Part shown: piece after piece, positions 6,252-8,402 of the stretch
Layout of the letters: every line of letters begins with the position of its first letter
Numbering within the stretch: position 1 is the first letter of the stretch
Assembly (NCBI GenBank): GCA_003456035.1
Contig: DMPJ01000188.1
Coordinates: forward strand, 1-8,402
Source of the DNA: Planktothrix sp. UBA8402
GTDB lineage: Bacteria; Cyanobacteriota; Cyanobacteriia; Cyanobacteriales; Microcoleaceae
Reading direction: 5' to 3'
Length of the DNA: 8,402 bases
Notes under the pieces: model-generated
What the model saw: the letters and a program-made list of their open reading frames with translations, nothing else
Told to the model about the DNA's origin: nothing
Databases searched by the model: none
Program-made: the position numbers and the translations under genes

Positions 6252-6824
6252 ATGATTCAAATTGAAGATCAACCCCAAATTCAATCTCTCTCCCTAGAGG
6301 AATTTTTAACCCAACCGGAAACCAAACCCGCCCAAGAATATATTAACGGAGTTGTTTATCAAAAACCAATGCCAAAAGGAAAACATAGTCGCATTCAAAA
6401 ATGTCTCATTGATTCTATTAGCCAAGTCGCTGAAACTCAACATTTAGCTTGTGCTTTTCCTGAATTACGCTGTAGTTTTGGCGGGCGTTCTATTGTTCCT
6501 GATATTGTTGTATTAGAATGGCAGAATATCCCCCTAGATGAACAAGGGGAAATCGCTAATGATGTTACTATTGCCCCAGATTGGACAATTGAAATCTTAT
6601 CCCCAGACCAAAATACAACCCGTGTGATTAATAATATTTTATTCTGTTTAAAACATCAAACACAATTAGGTTGGTTAATTGACCCACAGGAAAGATTAAT
6701 ATTAGTATTTAAACCCAAACAACAACCCGAAGTATTTGAAGGAGAACAAATTTTACCCGTTTTAGAGATATTAAAAGATTACCAATTATCCGTCAATCAA
6801 TTATTCAGTTGGTTAAAACCGTAG
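6252..6824 (+). CDS. Uma2-family putative PD-(D/E)XK endonuclease (DUF820)
   Basis: The 190-residue protein matches the Uma2/DUF820 family, restriction-endonuclease-fold proteins that are greatly expanded in cyanobacteria and whose biological role is mostly unknown. Visible landmarks are SLEEFLTQPE (14-23), the conserved acid and glycine of EYINGVVY (29-36), H45 in KGKHSRIQ, the catalytic-type aspartate D84 in IVPDIVVLEW and E114 in WTIEILSPDQ, then GWLIDPQERLILVF (140-153). The usual lysine two residues after the glutamate is not present; LSP stands there, as is normal for this family. The ATG at 6252 is chosen because the ATG at 6244 opens only a four-codon frame. The TAG stop (6822-6824) lies inside the GTAGGG end of the repeat element that follows. 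Copies of this family are often mobile or single genes, and nothing links it to its neighbours. Confidence 0.85.
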   Translation: MIQIEDQPQIQSLSLEEFLTQPETKPAQEYINGVVYQKPMPKGKHSRIQKCLIDSISQVAETQHLACAFPELRCSFGGRSIVPDIVVLEWQNIPLDEQGEIANDVTIAPDWTIEILSPDQNTTRVINNILFCLKHQTQLGWLIDPQERLILVFKPKQQPEVFEGEQILPVLEILKDYQLSVNQLFSWLKP

Positions 6825-7040
6825 GGTGCTCCATCGCAGCGCACGCACCATAATTTAATGATATCAACAAAAGCATAAAGTTTTTATAAAATTATAGATT
6901 TTAATTCAATTTTTCAATTAGATAATATTTCTGATTTTTAATTATTTACCTAAATAATATGATGGTTATTTGCCTAAATAATATGATGGTTATTTGCCTA
7001 AATAATATGATGGTGCGTGCGCGTTGCTTACGCACCCTAC
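6821..7040. repeat. 220-bp interval bounded by inverted GTAGGGTGC hairpin repeats (MITE-like)
   Basis: The left arm (6821-6851) and the right arm (7010-7040, read on the minus strand) share GTAGGGTGC, a variable 9-nt spacer and GCGCACGCACCAT, in the same order and at the same spacing. The right arm can also fold on itself (GGTGCGT with ACGCACC). The inside is AT-rich with no open frame. The left end supplies the TAG of the Uma2 gene and the right end supplies the TAG of the radical SAM gene. No target-site duplication is obvious. It could be a non-autonomous element or two separate repeat insertions facing each other; either could also act as a shared 3' end signal. Confidence 0.7.
6942..7013 (+). 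repeat. Three tandem 24-bp units
   Basis: TTATTTGCCTAAATAATATG followed by ATGG is repeated at 6942-6965, 6966-6989 and 6990-7013; only the first unit differs, with A instead of G at its seventh base. Each unit contains TTATTT/AAATAA, a small stem. The array lies inside the 220-bp repeat-bounded interval and runs into its right arm. Confidence 0.9.
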
Positions 7041-8402
7041 AGGGCGTTGGTGAGGTGTTTTTTCAGGGTGGCGACGGGTAATGGGCCTTGAAGATGTTGC
7101 CAAGGTAATACTTGATCTAAATCCCAATTTTGGTTAACATAATATTCCATAGTGGGTAATTGTCCCCGTAATTCTTTGAAGGCGCGGCGATAACTTCCTA
7201 GAGATTCTCCATAGTTTCTAACTAATTCTAATAGATGGGAAAGACGGCGATCGCCCCTAGAAAGTAAGGCTTGAATTACTGACCATTTATAACTTTCTGG
7301 TCTAAAATCTATCCCATTTGATTTTAACTGTTTTTCTAATAATTTGAGGCGTTTTTCCGCATCGGGATTCACCCCAAACCATTGAAACGGAGTATGGGAT
7401 TTGGGAACAAAGGTACTACAACCCAAGGTTAATCTAAAACCTGGGGCAGCTTTTTTTAAGGCCCTCATTAGGTCTACAGTGGCTTGTACATCCTCTAATT
7501 CTTCCCCTGGTATCCCCACCATGCCATAGATTTTCATGCCCTGTAAACCGCCATTTTTAGCGTTAATAATGGCTTGCATAATTTCTTCATTTTCTAACTT
7601 TTTATTAATAATTTTTCGCAGGCGATCGCTACCACTTTCTACAGCAATTGTCAAGGTGCGAGTCTCTCTTTTTGCTAAAGTTTTTGCCAGTTTTTCGGTA
7701 ACGGTATTAGTTCTAACTGAAGCAATACTTAACCGCACATCATCATATTTCGCTTGGGTTAAATAGTTCAATAATTGATCAAATTCGGGATGTTGTGTTA
7801 CCGATGCGCCTAATAAACCTAAGCGTCTTGTTACTTGCAGTCCCTTTTCAATTGCGGGAATTAATGATGCTTCTAAACTAGCAGTTCTAAAGGGTAAAGT
7901 CAAATAACTTGCTAAACAAAAACGACACATTTCAGGACAACTGCGAACCACTTCTACCATATAAATATTTTCCCAAGCGGCTTTTTCTGTTACGACTGTT
8001 GAAGCGGATAGAATATTGCCTCGATAGGTTTGTTTTTGGACTTGGGAAGGAATATTAGAATCTAGGGATTTAATATCTTGAATTTCACCCTCTAAACTGT
8101 GATAAGATACTTGATATAAACTGGGAATATAAATGCCTGGAACCTGTGCTAAATGTCGCAATTGAGTTAGACGGGATTCGTGACGAACCTGTTGATAAGC
8201 GTCGATAAAATCTCCTAATAAGTTTTCTCCATCACCGAGTAAAATAATATCAAAAAAATCGGCAAATGGTTCTGGGTTGGCTGTTAATACCGGGCCACCT
8301 CCAAAAATTAAAGGCTGTTTTTCGGTTCTTTGACTTGAACGTAAAGGAATATTTAAGAATTCTAAACGCTCAAAAATATTGACATAATCAAGTTCCCAAG
8401 AA
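7037..8402 (-). CDS. Radical SAM protein, probably with N-terminal B12-binding-like domain (5' end outside window)
   Basis: The frame is open from the right edge (first full codon at 8401) to TAG at 7039-7037, giving 454 residues with the start beyond the window. The TTG at 8161 is not the start, because 80 coherent residues precede it: PLIFGGGPVLTANPEPFADF and IILLGDGENLLGDF, typical of the domain before the radical SAM core in B12-type family members. The iron-sulfur motif is SCPEMCRFC (CxxxCxxC, near 7916-7939). It is followed by core segments LGLLGASVTQHPEF, VRLSIASVRTNTV, TIAVESGSDRLRKIINK and YGMVGIPGEE. The C-terminal part (FRLTLGCSTFVPKSHTPFQW onward) resembles methylthiotransferase-like and uncharacterised radical SAM proteins. 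Substrate and reaction are unknown. Its stop codon lies in the outer arm of the repeat element at 6821-7040. Confidence 0.88.
   Translation of the reverse strand, partial: SWELDYVNIFERLEFLNIPLRSSQRTEKQPLIFGGGPVLTANPEPFADFFDIILLGDGENLLGDFIDAYQQVRHESRLTQLRHLAQVPGIYIPSLYQVSYHSLEGEIQDIKSLDSNIPSQVQKQTYRGNILSASTVVTEKAAWENIYMVEVVRSCPEMCRFCLASYLTLPFRTASLEASLIPAIEKGLQVTRRLGLLGASVTQHPEFDQLLNYLTQAKYDDVRLSIASVRTNTVTEKLAKTLAKRETRTLTIAVESGSDRLRKIINKKLENEEIMQAIINAKNGGLQGMKIYGMVGIPGEELEDVQATVDLMRALKKAAPGFRLTLGCSTFVPKSHTPFQWFGVNPDAEKRLKLLEKQLKSNGIDFRPESYKWSVIQALLSRGDRRLSHLLELVRNYGESLGSYRRAFKELRGQLPTMEYYVNQNWDLDQVLPWQHLQGPLPVATLKKHLTNAL
7247..7254. repeat. HIP1 octamer GCGATCGC in the radical SAM gene
   Basis: This is a perfect HIP1 palindrome in the 3' third of the radical SAM gene, the third of four copies in the window. 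Confidence 0.85.
7622..7629. repeat. HIP1 octamer GCGATCGC in the radical SAM gene
   Basis: This is a perfect HIP1 palindrome in the codons of the SGSDRLR segment of the radical SAM gene, the fourth copy in the window. Confidence 0.85.

Noticed and set aside
6244..6255. Four-codon upstream frame overlapping the Uma2 start (ATGA)
   Set aside because: It is too short and lacks a ribosome binding site; such overlaps are expected by chance in AT-rich DNA.
6942..7013. CRISPR array
   Set aside because: The 24-bp units are directly adjacent without spacers and no cas gene is near, so this is a plain tandem repeat.
7536..7766. Plus-strand 76-codon frame inside the radical SAM gene
   Set aside because: It is hydrophobic only because it is antisense to the radical SAM core, and there is no independent support for it.

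Overview
The window looks like the chromosome of an AT-rich, probably filamentous (Planktothrix/Oscillatoria-like) cyanobacterium. The evidence is four HIP1 octamers (GCGATCGC), a three-part phosphate acetyltransferase, a Uma2-family nuclease, a stand-alone receiver protein of a type I associate with cyanobacteria, and many short hairpin repeats between genes. The genus is inferred from style and was not tested by any search.

Layout from left to right. The 5' part of hemB (minus strand) runs off the left edge and is divergent from pta (plus, 585-2675). pta converges on a 301-codon minus-strand gene of unknown function (2771-3676), with a 14-bp perfect inverted repeat between them. Directly upstream of that unknown gene lies a 36-codon fragment with the start of a DnaQ-like exonuclease fold, overlapping it by 4 nt, so this pair is probably the remains of a larger gene. 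A 38-aa small protein (4009-4125) follows, then rnz (tRNase Z, 4324-5262) behind an extended -10 box. After rnz come a cluster of hairpin repeats, a stand-alone CheY-like receiver (5551-5955), a truncated helical-repeat protein fragment interrupted by another hairpin repeat, and a Uma2-family nuclease (6252-6824). Last is a radical SAM gene on the minus strand (7037 to beyond 8402) that enters from the right edge.

The genes do not form one pathway. hemB (tetrapyrrole synthesis), pta (acetyl-CoA/acetyl phosphate) and rnz (tRNA 3' maturation) are housekeeping; the rest is accessory. No convincing defence system, CRISPR array, rRNA or tRNA was found.

The most unusual signal is in the repeats. 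Hairpin elements that begin with GTAG abut gene 3' ends, and the TAG inside that GTAG is the stop codon of rnz, of the Uma2 gene and of the radical SAM gene. Around rnz, one inverted copy carries a compensatory base-pair change compared with its neighbours. The 220-bp interval between the Uma2 and radical SAM genes is bounded by inverted copies of a second GTAG hairpin and includes three 24-bp tandem units.
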